This document shows positions 18,136-27,202 of a stretch of 64,000 nucleotides of DNA, in pieces (position 1 is the first letter of the stretch; the number at the start of each line of letters is the position of its first letter). The DNA is from Pectobacterium parmentieri (GTDB lineage Bacteria > Pseudomonadota > Gammaproteobacteria > Enterobacterales > Enterobacteriaceae), in NCBI RefSeq assembly GCF_001742145.1, contig NZ_CP015749.1:3968001-4032000 (forward strand), given 5' to 3'. The notes under the pieces were generated by a model. The model did no database searches and was not told the origin of the DNA. It was given only the letters and a program-made list of their open reading frames with translations. Made by a program: the position numbers and the translations under genes.

Positions 18136-19158
18136 ATGTCAACAATGAATACATTGATTTGCCAGGAACCAAAAAAACTTGTCTGGAAAAAACGTGAAAT
18201 ACCTATTCCGGGTGAGAATGAAACATTAATTAAAATTAAGTCTGTGGGTATTTGCGGAACCGATATTCATGCCTGGGGAGGGAATCAACCCTTTTTTAGC
18301 TACCCACGCGTATTAGGTCACGAAATATGTGGTGAGGTTGTCGATACAGGCAAAAACGTACATCAATTTAAAAAAGGCCAGCAGGTTGCCGTCATTCCCT
18401 ACGTAGCCTGCCAGCAATGCCCTGCCTGCAAGAGCGGCCGTACCAACTGCTGCGAGAAAATTTCAGTCATTGGTGTACATCAGGATGGCGGATTCAGCGA
18501 ATATCTGGCTGTGCCCGCCACAAACGTACTGCTTGCAGAAGGGATCGATCCACAAGCGGCAGCATTAATCGAGCCCTACGCCATTAGCGCACATGCCGTT
18601 CGCCGGGCGAAAGTGCAACGTGGCGAACAGGTGCTGGTCGTCGGTGCTGGCCCCATTGGCCTCGGCGCAGCGGCCATCGCCAAAGCGGACGGCGCTCAGG
18701 TGGTGGTTGCAGATACCAGCGCTGCCCGCCGCGAACATGTCATTGCCAACCTGAATCTGCCGGTCGTCGATCCCTCTGCCGAGGACTTTGAGGCTCAGCT
18801 ACGCGCCGAATTTGGTGGTGCATTGGCAGAAAAAGTGATTGATGCCACGGGCAACCAGCATGCGATGAACAACACCATTAACCTGATCCGCCACGGTGGC
18901 AGCATCGTGTTTGTCGGTCTGTTTAAAGGTGATTTGCAGTTCTCCGACCCTGAATTCCATAAGAAAGAAACCACGATGATGGGCAGCCGTAACGCCACAC
19001 CGGAAGATTTCGCCAAAGTGGGCCGTCTGATGTCTGAAGGCAAACTCACCGCAGAAATGATGCTGACGCACCGTTACCCCTTTGCCACATTGGCTGACAT
19101 CTATGAAAAGGATGTCATTAACAACCGTGAGCTGATCAAAGGCGTCATCACATTCTGA
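18136..19158 (+). CDS. lgoD: L-galactonate 5-dehydrogenase LgoD (zinc-dependent alcohol dehydrogenase family)
   Basis: LgoD oxidises L-galactonate at C5 to D-tagaturonate with NAD+ in the cytoplasm. The product is 340 aa. It has the medium-chain dehydrogenase layout: catalytic zinc site ([11 protein letters not shown] and GHEICGE), the structural-zinc cysteine cluster [14 protein letters not shown] near residue 95, and a Rossmann fold with [15 protein letters not shown] near residue 165. It is very close to remembered E. coli YjjN/LgoD from start to end ([11 protein letters not shown]). The next gene, uxaB, starts 13 nt downstream, so LgoD's product passes straight to its consumer. Confidence 0.93.
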   Translation: MSTMNTLICQEPKKLVWKKREIPIPGENETLIKIKSVGICGTDIHAWGGNQPFFSYPRVLGHEICGEVVDTGKNVHQFKKGQQVAVIPYVACQQCPACKSGRTNCCEKISVIGVHQDGGFSEYLAVPATNVLLAEGIDPQAAALIEPYAISAHAVRRAKVQRGEQVLVVGAGPIGLGAAAIAKADGAQVVVADTSAARREHVIANLNLPVVDPSAEDFEAQLRAEFGGALAEKVIDATGNQHAMNNTINLIRHGGSIVFVGLFKGDLQFSDPEFHKKETTMMGSRNATPEDFAKVGRLMSEGKLTAEMMLTHRYPFATLADIYEKDVINNRELIKGVITF

Positions 19159-19171
19159 TGGGGGAATAATC

Positions 19172-20617
19172 ATGAAAACATTGAATCGGAAAGACTTTCC
19201 CGGCGCATGCTATCCAACAAAAGTGATTCAGTTTGGTGAAGGCAACTTCCTGCGCGCCTTTGTGGACTGGCAGTTGGATGTGCTGAATGAGAAGACCGAT
19301 CTTCAGGCTGGCGTAACGATTGTGCGCCCCATTAATACGGATTTTCCGCCATCGCTCAATACGCAAGATGGGCTTTACACCACGGTCATCCGAGGGCTTA
19401 ACGAACAGGGCGAGGCCGTCAGCGATGCGCGGCTGATCCGCTCGGTCAATAACGAGATTAACCCCTATCAGCATTTTGCCGATTATCTGGCACTGGCCCA
19501 TAACGCCGCCATTCGTTTTGTTTTTTCAAACACCACGGAAGCGGGCATCAGCTATCACGCTGGCGACAGCGTCAACGATACGCCGCCGGTCAGTTTTCCT
19601 GCCAAGCTGACACGCCTGTTGCTGGAACGCTTTACGCATTTTAACGGTGAAAGCGATAAAGGCTGGGTCATTATTCCCTGCGAACTGATCGACTATAACG
19701 GAGAGGCGCTCAAAGCCCTGGTTCTGCGCTATGCTCAGGAATGGCAACTCTCACCCGCGTTTATCGACTGGATTGAGACAGCAAATACCTTCTGTTCCAC
19801 GCTCGTGGACAGGATCGTAACGGGATACCCGCGTGAAGAATCATCAGCGCTGGAAGAGAAACTGGGCTATCACGATGCCTTTCTGGATACCGCCGAACAT
19901 TTTTACCTCTTTGTCATTCAAGGCCCCGACTGGCTGGCGGATGAGCTGAAACTTGCAGAATGCCCGCTGAATATCCGCATTGTTGACGACATCAGACCCT
20001 ACAAAGAACGTAAAGTGGCGATTCTGAATGGTGCACACACCGCTCTGGTTCCGGTTGCCTGGCTCTGCGGGCTGGGTACGGTAGGTGAAGCCATGCAGGA
20101 TGTCGATGTGCGTCGCTTTGTAGAAAATACGCTCCAGCAAGAGATCATTCCAGTGCTGGATTTACCGGCGAATGAATTGCGTGAATTTGCCGATGCCGTC
20201 ACCGGACGCTTTCAGAATCCCTATATTCGCCATCAGTTGCTCTCCATCGCACTCAATGGCATGACTAAATTCCGCACACGTATTCTACCGCAGTTGCTGG
20301 CAGGGCACCGCGACGGGCATTTTCCGGTACGGTTGACGTTTGCTCTGGCCGCACTGATTGCCTTCTACCGCGGAGAACGAGCGGGCGAGACTTATCCTTT
20401 GCAGGACGATGAGCAGTGGCTCACCCGCTACCGCCAGCTATGGCCACGCGTGGGAACCGATCTGACCGTGCGCGAATTGGTCAACGAGGTACTCGCGGAT
20501 ACCGCACACTGGGGGGAGGATCTCACTCAGCGGTCAGGTTTAGTGGAGCAGGTGACAGCCGACCTGAGCGATATTTTGGCGCAGGGGATGCGTCAGACGG
20601 TGAAAGCGCGAGGATAA
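19172..20617 (+). CDS. uxaB: Tagaturonate reductase (altronate oxidoreductase) UxaB
   Basis: UxaB reduces D-tagaturonate to D-altronate with NADH, feeding the dehydratase UxaA and the 2-keto-3-deoxygluconate pathway. The product is 481 aa. The mannitol dehydrogenase-family N-terminal NAD site is [16 protein letters not shown] (about residues 18-33). The catalytic-domain motif [14 protein letters not shown] (about 280) is intact. Similarity to E. coli UxaB is strong over the full length. In E. coli uxaB is not next to lgo genes. Here it is the second gene of the lgoD operon, giving a redox-neutral oxidation and reduction. UxaA is not in this window. Confidence 0.93.
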   Translation: MKTLNRKDFPGACYPTKVIQFGEGNFLRAFVDWQLDVLNEKTDLQAGVTIVRPINTDFPPSLNTQDGLYTTVIRGLNEQGEAVSDARLIRSVNNEINPYQHFADYLALAHNAAIRFVFSNTTEAGISYHAGDSVNDTPPVSFPAKLTRLLLERFTHFNGESDKGWVIIPCELIDYNGEALKALVLRYAQEWQLSPAFIDWIETANTFCSTLVDRIVTGYPREESSALEEKLGYHDAFLDTAEHFYLFVIQGPDWLADELKLAECPLNIRIVDDIRPYKERKVAILNGAHTALVPVAWLCGLGTVGEAMQDVDVRRFVENTLQQEIIPVLDLPANELREFADAVTGRFQNPYIRHQLLSIALNGMTKFRTRILPQLLAGHRDGHFPVRLTFALAALIAFYRGERAGETYPLQDDEQWLTRYRQLWPRVGTDLTVRELVNEVLADTAHWGEDLTQRSGLVEQVTADLSDILAQGMRQTVKARG

Positions 20618-20626
20618 TGATGATCG

Positions 20627-20647
20627 ACAGCGCCCGGCGGGCGCTGT
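20627..20647 (+). terminator. Hairpin terminator after uxaB
   Basis: Stem acagcgccc / gggcgctgt with a short loop starts 10 nt after the uxaB stop and is followed by ttt, cccc and tt. It is a strong stem with a modest T-tract. Confidence 0.7.
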
Positions 20648-20724
20648 TTCCCCTTGCAAGGTAATACATACCCAAACTGTTCGACTGCACTGACCACCAC
20701 ATCAGTGGTCGGCATAGATGGCGA

Positions 20725-21942
20725 TTACTCGACGGCGATCGGTTTTTCCGTCAGCGTGGTTTTGTTGTCGCCCTGAATGGCTTTCACTTTCTGTTCCGTT
20801 TTTTGTACCGCCTCTGCGTTGCTCAACAGGCTGTACGTCAGCTCAAACGTGGTGCTCTGTCCGGGCTGTAGCTTTTTGACTCGCCCTTGCTCACGTTCAA
20901 TCGTGACGGGATAAGCGTAGTTAGTTCCGGGTTCGATCCCTGTCACATAGCCCTGCTTTTCCGTATCCGTATTTTTCCACAGCGTCAGCAACGGCAACTG
21001 ATGAGTATCAAAGGCAATCGACACGCCCTTATCTCCCGCTTTGTTCACCAGCGCCGCCAGCGTTTTACCTTGTGAATCGGTATATGGCGTAATGTTGAAC
21101 ACCATCTCATCAAAGTCTTTTGTCGGCCCTTTGTAGGTTTGCCAGGTTGCCAGACCCGCCTTGGCGTGGTCGTTAAATGGAGAAATCTCTTTTACTGGCG
21201 CGACGAAACGCGCGCCTTCTTCCAGAATCGGCGTACCGAAATTACTGTGGTAGATAATCTGATAGTCACGCGGATAGTCGGCTTTGTTGGTCAGCACATC
21301 GTGTACGGTAAACGACTCACTGCCGGGGACGTAACGCAGTTCGGTCCAGGTTTCCAGATTTGACTTCTTAAAGCTGTTTTCTTTCAGCAGACCCCGCACC
21401 GTAATGGTATACGGCGCGCTATCGCTGACTTCCACCACCACTTTTGAGGCAGGCGTATTACCCGCACGACCGTGCAGTGTATAGATCATGCCATCACTGA
21501 CGACCGGGTGACCCGTCCACTCGAAGCCGCAGCGCACCATCATCTCATTGAAACCTTCCAGCCAACCCAGTCCATTACGGCTTTCCAGATTGATGGTATT
21601 CGGGTTTACGACCTCGTCAACCGGCGAATCCCACCCCAAACGAATGTTTTTACCTGCCGCATGCAGTAAATTCATTCCTCGCGTTGGGCTGAGAGCAATT
21701 TTCAGTCCGTTCTGACTGGTAATTGTAATCACTTTGCTGCCTTCCTGACGTCCACCGTGCAGGACTTTTTGTTCAATGCTGAAATGCTGGTTTTTGATCT
21801 TCAGAGCATCACTGCTGATTTGCCAATTTCCCTTTTCCACACTGCTTTCAGCATCTGTCAGCACAAACGTCTGTGCCGATAATTGCCATGATGTCAGCGC
21901 CAGTGTAATGCCCATAGCCAGTAATTTTTTCATGTTATCCAT
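20725..21942 (-). CDS. Secreted aldose 1-epimerase-like protein (DUF4432)
   Basis: The product is 405 aa with an N-terminal signal peptide (LLAMGITLALTSWQLSA|QTF), so it is probably periplasmic. The body fits the DUF4432 aldose-epimerase-like beta-sandwich family: LSPTRGMNLLHA near residue 85, LGWLEGFNEMMVRCGFEW near 125, and YHSNFGTPIL near 235 where the family places active-site histidine and aromatic residues. The C-terminus has EPGTNYAYP. Most DUF4432 proteins I know of are cytoplasmic, so export is notable. The substrate is unknown; a sugar or uronate anomer is a reasonable guess given the neighbouring lgo/uxaB genes. A good CRP-like site lies 65-80 bp upstream. Confidence 0.8.
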   Translation of the reverse strand: MDNMKKLLAMGITLALTSWQLSAQTFVLTDAESSVEKGNWQISSDALKIKNQHFSIEQKVLHGGRQEGSKVITITSQNGLKIALSPTRGMNLLHAAGKNIRLGWDSPVDEVVNPNTINLESRNGLGWLEGFNEMMVRCGFEWTGHPVVSDGMIYTLHGRAGNTPASKVVVEVSDSAPYTITVRGLLKENSFKKSNLETWTELRYVPGSESFTVHDVLTNKADYPRDYQIIYHSNFGTPILEEGARFVAPVKEISPFNDHAKAGLATWQTYKGPTKDFDEMVFNITPYTDSQGKTLAALVNKAGDKGVSIAFDTHQLPLLTLWKNTDTEKQGYVTGIEPGTNYAYPVTIEREQGRVKKLQPGQSTTFELTYSLLSNAEAVQKTEQKVKAIQGDNKTTLTEKPIAVE

Positions 21943-22006
21943 CCCTCTATGCTGAATTGTTTTAGCTAATGCGAGCTAAAGACTACAAATCAGCGAATGG
22001 TCAGAA

Positions 22007-22022
22007 TGTGATAGTTATCACC
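22007..22022. promoter_or_regulatory. CRP-like binding site upstream of the DUF4432 gene
   Basis: TGTGATAGTTATCACC fits the CRP layout TGTGA-N6-TCACA with one mismatch in the right half. It is centred 72 bp upstream of the minus-strand gene starting at 21942 and about 310 bp upstream of avtA. The same intergenic region (21943-22325) also holds a 6-bp inverted repeat cctatt/aatagg at 22070-22088, and nothing else I can identify. Confidence 0.55.
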
Positions 22023-22325
22023 AGATGGATAAATTCAGTATTGTCGCGTCATTTATCTGATTGTTATCACCTATTACATGTAAATAGGATAAATTTTTGC
22101 ATAATTATTGAGATATTGATCGGAAAAAGCTGACATCGTTTCAGCAAAATAAATCATGTCGCCAAAAAATCATTTTCTCTGTCGTCGCGCATCAGAGATT
22201 AATCCTGAAATTTAATTTTTTTTCGATATAAAAAATTACAAGATTGTTTTTTGACCACATTGCACCCTATTAGCGCAAGCGCTATGGTTGCCGCTAACCT
22301 GTGTACGACCACTGATAAATAAACT

Positions 22326-23579
22326 ATGAACTTTTCTCTTTTCGGCAAGAAATTCACGCGCCACGCTGGCATCACCCAATTAATGGACGACCTGAACGAA
22401 GGGCTGCGCACGCCAGGCGCAATCATGCTGGGGGGCGGCAATCCGGCGCACATTCCAGAGATGGATAGCTACTTCAAACAGCTCTGTCAGGAGATGCTGG
22501 AACAAGGGAAACTGACGGAAGCGCTATGCAACTACGACGGCCCGCAAGGTAAGGATACGCTGCTTAATGCGTTGGCCAAACTCCTGAGTAATGAATTAGG
22601 CTGGCAGATTGGACCACAGAATATTGCGCTGACAAATGGCAGCCAGAGTGCATTTTTCTACTTATTTAACCTGTTTGCAGGCCGCCAGAGCGATGGCAGC
22701 CTGAAAAAGGTGCTGTTTCCGCTGACGCCGGAATATATCGGTTATTCAGATTCCGGGCTGGACGAAGACATGTTCGTTTCCGTTCGACCGCAGATCGAAC
22801 TGTTACCTGAAGGACAATTTAAATATCACGTCGATTTCGATCATCTGTCGATTACCGATGATATCGGGCTAGTTTGCGTATCCCGACCAACCAACCCAAC
22901 CGGTAACGTGCTGACCGACGACGAACTGATGCGTCTGGATATTCTGGCGCAGCAGCACAAGGTTCCTCTGCTGATTGATAACGCCTATGGCGTGCCTTTC
23001 CCCGGTATCATTTTCAGTGATGCCACGCCGCTGTGGAACCCGAACATCATCCTGTGCATGAGCCTGTCCAAACTGGGTCTGCCCGGTTCGCGCTGCGGTA
23101 TCGTGATTGCAGATGAAAAAGTGATTTCAGCGATCGGCAACATGAACGGCATCATTAGTCTGTCACCAGGCGCGGTCGGCCCGGCGCTGGCGCATGAGAT
23201 GATTCAGCGTGGCGATCTGCTACGCCTATCTAATGACGTCATACGCCCGTTCTACCAGCAGCGCGTGACGGAAACCATCGCGATTATTCGCCGCTATCTG
23301 TCGCCCGAACAGTGCCTGATTCACAAACCGGAAGGTGCGATCTTCCTATGGCTGTGGTTCAAAGAGTTGCCTATCACGACGGAAGTGCTGTACCAGCGCC
23401 TGAAAAAACGCGGAGTTCTCATGGTGCCGGGTCACTATTTCTTCCCCGGTCTGGAGCAAGAATGGCCACACGCTCATCAGTGCATGCGTATGAACTATGT
23501 GCCAGAGCCGGAAAAAATCGAACGTGGTATTGCGATACTGGCGGAAGAAGTCGAAAAAGCAATTTCTGTCGGTAGCTAA
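22326..23579 (+). CDS. avtA: Valine-pyruvate aminotransferase (transaminase C)
   Basis: AvtA transfers the amino group between valine (or alanine) and 2-oxo acids and contributes to alanine and valine synthesis. The product is 417 aa, identical in length to E. coli AvtA, and similar from MNFSLFGKKFTRHAGI to the end. The PLP-binding lysine is in SLSKLGLPGSR (about Lys249). Other fold-type I landmarks are LGGGNPA (residues 36-42), NGSQSAF near 100 and RPTNPTGN near 185. It is a single-gene unit. Downstream there is a sharp change to AT-rich accessory DNA. Confidence 0.95.
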   Translation: MNFSLFGKKFTRHAGITQLMDDLNEGLRTPGAIMLGGGNPAHIPEMDSYFKQLCQEMLEQGKLTEALCNYDGPQGKDTLLNALAKLLSNELGWQIGPQNIALTNGSQSAFFYLFNLFAGRQSDGSLKKVLFPLTPEYIGYSDSGLDEDMFVSVRPQIELLPEGQFKYHVDFDHLSITDDIGLVCVSRPTNPTGNVLTDDELMRLDILAQQHKVPLLIDNAYGVPFPGIIFSDATPLWNPNIILCMSLSKLGLPGSRCGIVIADEKVISAIGNMNGIISLSPGAVGPALAHEMIQRGDLLRLSNDVIRPFYQQRVTETIAIIRRYLSPEQCLIHKPEGAIFLWLWFKELPITTEVLYQRLKKRGVLMVPGHYFFPGLEQEWPHAHQCMRMNYVPEPEKIERGIAILAEEVEKAISVGS

Positions 23580-23780
23580 TAATTGATAACGATGATTATT
23601 TTTCCCACATCAAATCGATAAAAACTTTCATTTTTATCTGATTAATAGTTAATTCATTTAAAAGAGACGATGGTCTTATGAACTTAAGGGAAACTTTTAG
23701 AATAACTGCGTATTCTGCGCAACTTCTTGCTCAAATTTGGCTTAAGTAAAATATGACTTAAGTGATTATTCAGCAAAAAC

Positions 23781-24017
23781 AACCTGAAGTGGTATCGCAC
23801 CTCAGTGGAAGGCAAGCAGGAACACTTCTTCTCTACCATCCTGACCGATGCCACCATTGTTGATATCGACTGCAAAATGCCACACTGTCAGGACCCGGCC
23901 AAGCTAGACTACACCCAACTGATTGAAGTCTCGCTGGCTTACCGTAAAATCGACTGGGATCACACTGTCGCTGGGACCTCTGGCTCTGACGACTGGCGTG
24001 CGCCGGTCGAAGCCTAA
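23781..24017 (+). pseudogene. hcp fragment (type VI secretion tube protein), C-terminal half only
   Basis: Hcp hexamers stack to form the tube fired by the type VI secretion system and can carry effectors in their lumen. The frame reads LKWYRTSVEGKQEHFF, then IVDIDCKMPHCQDP, and ends AGTSGSDDWRAPVEA. This closely follows the C-terminal half of the roughly 160-aa Hcp family seen in enterobacteria. No Hcp N-terminal sequence (such as the SIEGQTQGLITAGA-type start) occurs upstream, and no start codon with a ribosome-binding site precedes the homology; the first possible start is GTG at 23805. It is therefore a truncated remnant. Its own terminator follows at 24031. Confidence 0.85.
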
Positions 24018-24030
24018 TCGTCCTGTCTTC

Positions 24031-24055
24031 AACCCGGCCACCGTGCCGGGTTTTT
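24031..24055 (+). terminator. Rho-independent terminator after the hcp remnant
   Basis: aacccggc / gccggg stem with a 6-nt loop is followed by five T residues, 14 nt after the hcp stop codon. Its survival suggests that the fragment is the original 3' end of an hcp transcription unit. Confidence 0.85.
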
Positions 24056-24240
24056 GCCTGAACGGCGGTGTGGGCAGACACAGCTCTCCACTCAGGTATT
24101 GCAGTAATCGGGATAGCGACGTGCCGCTCTGGGGAGATCCGGTGCGTGCGGTAGCCATGTCGGCGGCGAAGAGTCCTCTTCTCATAAATGATGTTAATAT
24201 TCTTATAAATCAGCCTACAATTTCCCTAAGGTAAAATAGT

Positions 24241-24612
24241 GTGCATGCTGGAAATGTTTTTATAAATAACCGAACAAAAGAAATTAATAATGCCTTAAAA
24301 AATAATGACTCAAACATAAATGAATTAATTTGTGGGGTTGGGGATCTGTTTTCGTCTCCTTATAAAAGAGAAATCATTGCTGATAGTGAGACTATCCAAG
24401 CTTTATGGGACTTATTGTTTAACGTACTTGATCAGAGTGATGATAATAATACTAAATTTGATGCAATTAGCACAATGTGTGATATCTATATATATCAATC
24501 CAATATAGGATTGTCGCTAAGTTTAAATAAAATAAAGCAGTGGAGGGAAGATTTACAGACAACGACTTCCTCAGAGATACTCGACTGCATTGATGATATC
24601 TTATCGATGTAA
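24241..24612 (+). CDS. Hypothetical small helical protein in the hcp island
   Basis: I do not recognise this 123-aa acidic, mostly helical product (NNALKNNDSNINELICGVGDLF, then repeated helix-like stretches to DCIDDILSM). It has no signal peptide or membrane segment, so it is probably cytoplasmic. The likely start is GTG at 24241 with AAGG about 8 nt upstream. The gene is strongly AT-rich compared with avtA and dpp, and follows the hcp remnant by about 220 bp. Size, composition and position fit a cytoplasmic immunity protein, but this is inference from context only. A hairpin (atgagaa/ttctcat then tttatta, 24635-24667) may end its transcript. Confidence 0.6.
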   Translation: MHAGNVFINNRTKEINNALKNNDSNINELICGVGDLFSSPYKREIIADSETIQALWDLLFNVLDQSDDNNTKFDAISTMCDIYIYQSNIGLSLSLNKIKQWREDLQTTTSSEILDCIDDILSM

Positions 24613-24634
24613 TTATTATTTTGTATAAACATTC

Positions 24635-24667
24635 ATGAGAAAAAAGGAAAGGAAATTCTCATTTTAT
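24635..24667 (+). terminator. Possible terminator in the hcp island
   Basis: A 7-bp stem atgagaa/ttctcat with a purine-rich loop is followed by tttatta, 23 nt after the stop of the preceding gene. It is weak because of its AT-rich stem. Confidence 0.4.
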
Positions 24668-24884
24668 TAGATTTCTTATTTTAATAATTAACAATTAATA
24701 AATAGCAACACGACTATATCGCTTCAATGTCACCAATCCCATTGATCGATACTGATTCATATCAACATTGAAAATGTCCTCATATTATTTTAATATTTAT
24801 TAACCCCCGTTCATCACGAACCAAACTTGAAAATTTTTTCAATTAAAATCATGAGAAAATTTACACCCCAAAAGAGAGCGTAAG

Positions 24885-25424
24885 ATGATACGTTTTTTTC
24901 TGCTGCTGTTATGCATGAGCGTTACTAATTATGTAAACGCCAATGAATTTAAAATGGCGGGTGCATTTCGTGTTTTTTCGATAGATAATAAAAGAATATC
25001 TAGCGTACTTAATTATGAAGACTACCAATACAATCCGTTCTATCACCCTTCAGGATCCAATCTTTATAAAACTGGGTTTGAGATCATCCTCCCTGATGGC
25101 ATAACAAAGAAGGGTTATCTGGTTATTCACTCTGCGAAAACAAACAATATATTATATAGAGGTTATTATTCCGACAAAAAATCTATTATTTTTGATGCCG
25201 ATGACAGACTGCTTGATCAAGAAGGATTGGATTTTCTCAGAGTAGAGTACTTTGATTTTGATAAAAAATTTATTTATGTATGTGAGCAACAGAAGGTATT
25301 TAAGCTATGGGTTGCGGGATCAATATCTACCATTACTATTTTATCTGCCGAAAAACCGGATGAAGAAGTTGACGGTTTCACATATTGTTACGAGGCTAAT
25401 ATCTATAAAAAAATTAACAGCTAA
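24885..25424 (+). CDS. Hypothetical exported protein in the hcp island
   Basis: The 179-aa product has a convincing signal peptide (MIRFFLLLLCMSVTNYVNA|NEFK), so the mature protein should be periplasmic. The rest is beta-rich with many aromatic residues (YQYNPFYHPSG, GYLVIHSAKTNNILYRGYYSD) and two cysteines in the last third (YVCEQQ, TYCYEAN) that could pair. I do not recognise the family. A GAGAGCG element 5-11 nt upstream may serve as the ribosome-binding site. A small exported protein within a broken type VI locus would suit immunity to a cell-wall-acting effector, but nothing in the sequence proves that. Confidence 0.65.
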   Translation: MIRFFLLLLCMSVTNYVNANEFKMAGAFRVFSIDNKRISSVLNYEDYQYNPFYHPSGSNLYKTGFEIILPDGITKKGYLVIHSAKTNNILYRGYYSDKKSIIFDADDRLLDQEGLDFLRVEYFDFDKKFIYVCEQQKVFKLWVAGSISTITILSAEKPDEEVDGFTYCYEANIYKKINS

Positions 25425-25541
25425 TTATATTATAAATAATTTTAGTTTCAGGCAGGTAGCAAGCTAACGAGGGAAATAGCCACGAATACACTCGGTTAAA
25501 ATATTATGTTAAAATGGCATAAAAAACTATAGTGAGTTGAT

Positions 25542-25811
25542 ATGAAAGATGATTTTCATCCACCGATAGATTTAACTAAATCTCCAGTGAGAAATAAAGA
25601 AGACATTGTAAAATTGATAAATTTCCTGGCCAATGACGTAAGAAAAAGTCCCAATGAATGGCAAAACAATGATCTTCCACGTTATTTAGAGGCGATGGCA
25701 TCCTGGATTGAAGATATGGATGGATTTTATAAAAACATAAATAGACCAGAGCCTAATATTGATTGGGCCGGTTTGGCTGACATATTGCAGGCTGCAAAAG
25801 TATATGAATAA
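25542..25811 (+). CDS. DUF7660-like small protein
   Basis: The 89-aa product matches the pattern I remember for the DUF7660 family. A short N-terminal helix (EDIVKLINFLANDVR) is followed by EWQNNDLPRYLEAMASWIEDMDGFY and a C-terminal WAGLADILQAAKVYE. The spacing of the W-N, LEAMASWIEDMDG and ADIL.AAKVYE blocks is characteristic. The molecular function is unknown; members often occur alone or among polymorphic-toxin immunity genes. The protein is predicted cytoplasmic and single-domain. A perfect 10-bp hairpin (gatagcctct/agaggctatc, 25815-25843) follows directly, without a T-run. Confidence 0.75.
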   Translation: MKDDFHPPIDLTKSPVRNKEDIVKLINFLANDVRKSPNEWQNNDLPRYLEAMASWIEDMDGFYKNINRPEPNIDWAGLADILQAAKVYE

Positions 25812-25814
25812 TTT

Positions 25815-25843
25815 GATAGCCTCTCCTGGCACAAGAGGCTATC
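25815..25843. terminator. Perfect hairpin after the DUF7660-like gene
   Basis: gatagcctct and agaggctatc pair perfectly over 10 bp around a 9-nt loop, 4 nt after the stop codon. No T-tract follows on either strand, so termination is uncertain. The remaining stretch to 25981 contains no recognisable gene. Confidence 0.45.
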
Positions 25844-25981
25844 GCGGGGCAGTAAGGATGAGTCAGCGATCCTAGCTTATAATTACAAATGGCATGACGC
25901 AACAGGGGAATAGACCAAAACCAGGCGGTCGATTTCTACTTCCTGCAAAACCTGTAACGCTTGGAAGATAGGAGATAATAG

Positions 25982-26686
25982 GTGAAACCGATTCTTTGGG
26001 ATCTTGCTGGCTTCAATATTTCAATGAAGAGCCAGTATGCTGACATTTATGCATTAGAGAGAGATATCAGAAAAAATTTTGGCAGTAGTAACTTTAGTGA
26101 AATGGACTCACTAGATTGGTTTTTATCAGATAAGATCACCGGTCAAACTTCATTTTTATTACTAACCATTCCATCGGTTTTAAAAGAATCATTCGATAAC
26201 CCCAGTATTGACATCAACTCTCTTTCTAGCATTAACCTATATGACTGCGTTCATGATTTCTCATCTAATGTTTCAATACAAAATGAAGCGACTTACTTTA
26301 TTAAAAATGATGCGTTACTTGTTACCTCTACTACCTCACTAATCTTTTATAAAGTATTAATATCAGATGAATTATATTTTTTACTAGACAAGGGCTTTAC
26401 ATATCAGGGTTTTTTATTGATGAATGCGACTAGCCATATTTATGGATACGAAAAATCATTCGATAATGAAAAATTCAAGCCACTTTTACTAAGAATGATT
26501 TATTTTTGCAGCCAAAAATCCTATGATGCAATAGAGAACATGGACACTCACTATTTATTCATGATGAATAAATTGGAAGAAGACTGCCACGCTTATAAAG
26601 AGGCTGATGTGAGGGTATTACAAATTATTGATTTTATAAAAAACATTAAAGATATATTTTATGATATAGAGAAAGATACAACATGA
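25982..26686 (+). CDS. Hypothetical protein, first gene of a coupled pair
   Basis: The 234-aa product is unrecognised. It has no signal peptide and shows alternating helix and strand segments (WDLAGFNISMKSQYADIYALERDI; ATYFIKNDALLVTSTTSLIFYKVLI; FLLMNATSHIYGYEKS) with a long C-terminal helix (EADVRVLQIIDFIKNIKDIFYDI). The start is GTG at 25982, with GGAG 10 nt upstream. It overlaps the next gene by 4 nt (ATGA), so the two are translated together and probably act together. AT-rich composition marks it as part of the accessory island. Function unknown. Confidence 0.65.
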   Translation: MKPILWDLAGFNISMKSQYADIYALERDIRKNFGSSNFSEMDSLDWFLSDKITGQTSFLLLTIPSVLKESFDNPSIDINSLSSINLYDCVHDFSSNVSIQNEATYFIKNDALLVTSTTSLIFYKVLISDELYFLLDKGFTYQGFLLMNATSHIYGYEKSFDNEKFKPLLLRMIYFCSQKSYDAIENMDTHYLFMMNKLEEDCHAYKEADVRVLQIIDFIKNIKDIFYDIEKDTT

Positions 26687-27186
26687 TAGACGAACTGAAA
26701 ATAAAGTGGCTTGAAAATAAATTGCCAGGTTTAGATTTAATCATTTTTGAATCTGGCGCGGTTCAGCATATAGATATAGATTTTATCGAGAATAACTCGC
26801 TATTACATTCTTTTAAAAAAGAATATTCTATATCATATGGGAAAACGTCAACATTCAGTGAAATTATTAGTAAGCATGATGAAATATGGTCTGAAATTCA
26901 GATAAATAATAGATTATTGGTGAATGAAAAAAATATTTTCCTGTGTGGTGAAGGAGAAATGGGCAATGAAGGGTTTATTGTCAAAACAGATATAAACAAT
27001 AACATTAAAATTATTATTTACTCAACAACATCTAATCCATTCATAGAGATAATAAAAATAAATAACAGCCTTTATTTTAAATCAACATCCAATTTTTATG
27101 TTGTTATTGATCTGATTTCTGAAAACATTACAATCTGCAATGAGGATATTTTCGATAAAAACAGCACAAATAAATTAATATTTTAA
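26683..27186 (+). CDS. Hypothetical protein, second gene of the coupled pair
   Basis: The 167-aa product starts inside the stop codon of the preceding gene. It looks all-beta in its second half (IFLCGEGEMGNEGFIVKT, IKIIIYSTTSNPFIEIIKI, YFKSTSNFYVVIDLISENI) after a short helical N-terminus, and has no export signal. I do not recognise a family. Small cytoplasmic beta-rich proteins of this type are common among immunity proteins to contact-dependent and type VI toxins, but that is a contextual guess. A 9-bp tandem repeat follows 16 bp after the stop. Confidence 0.6.
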   Translation: MIDELKIKWLENKLPGLDLIIFESGAVQHIDIDFIENNSLLHSFKKEYSISYGKTSTFSEIISKHDEIWSEIQINNRLLVNEKNIFLCGEGEMGNEGFIVKTDINNNIKIIIYSTTSNPFIEIIKINNSLYFKSTSNFYVVIDLISENITICNEDIFDKNSTNKLIF

Positions 27187-27202
27187 TTCACCCATACATT
27201 TA

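Noticed and set aside
23678..23749. Short frame (about 23 codons) ahead of the hcp remnant, as a possible leader peptide or N-terminal hcp piece
   Set aside because: No similarity to the Hcp N-terminus and no attenuator-like structure follows.
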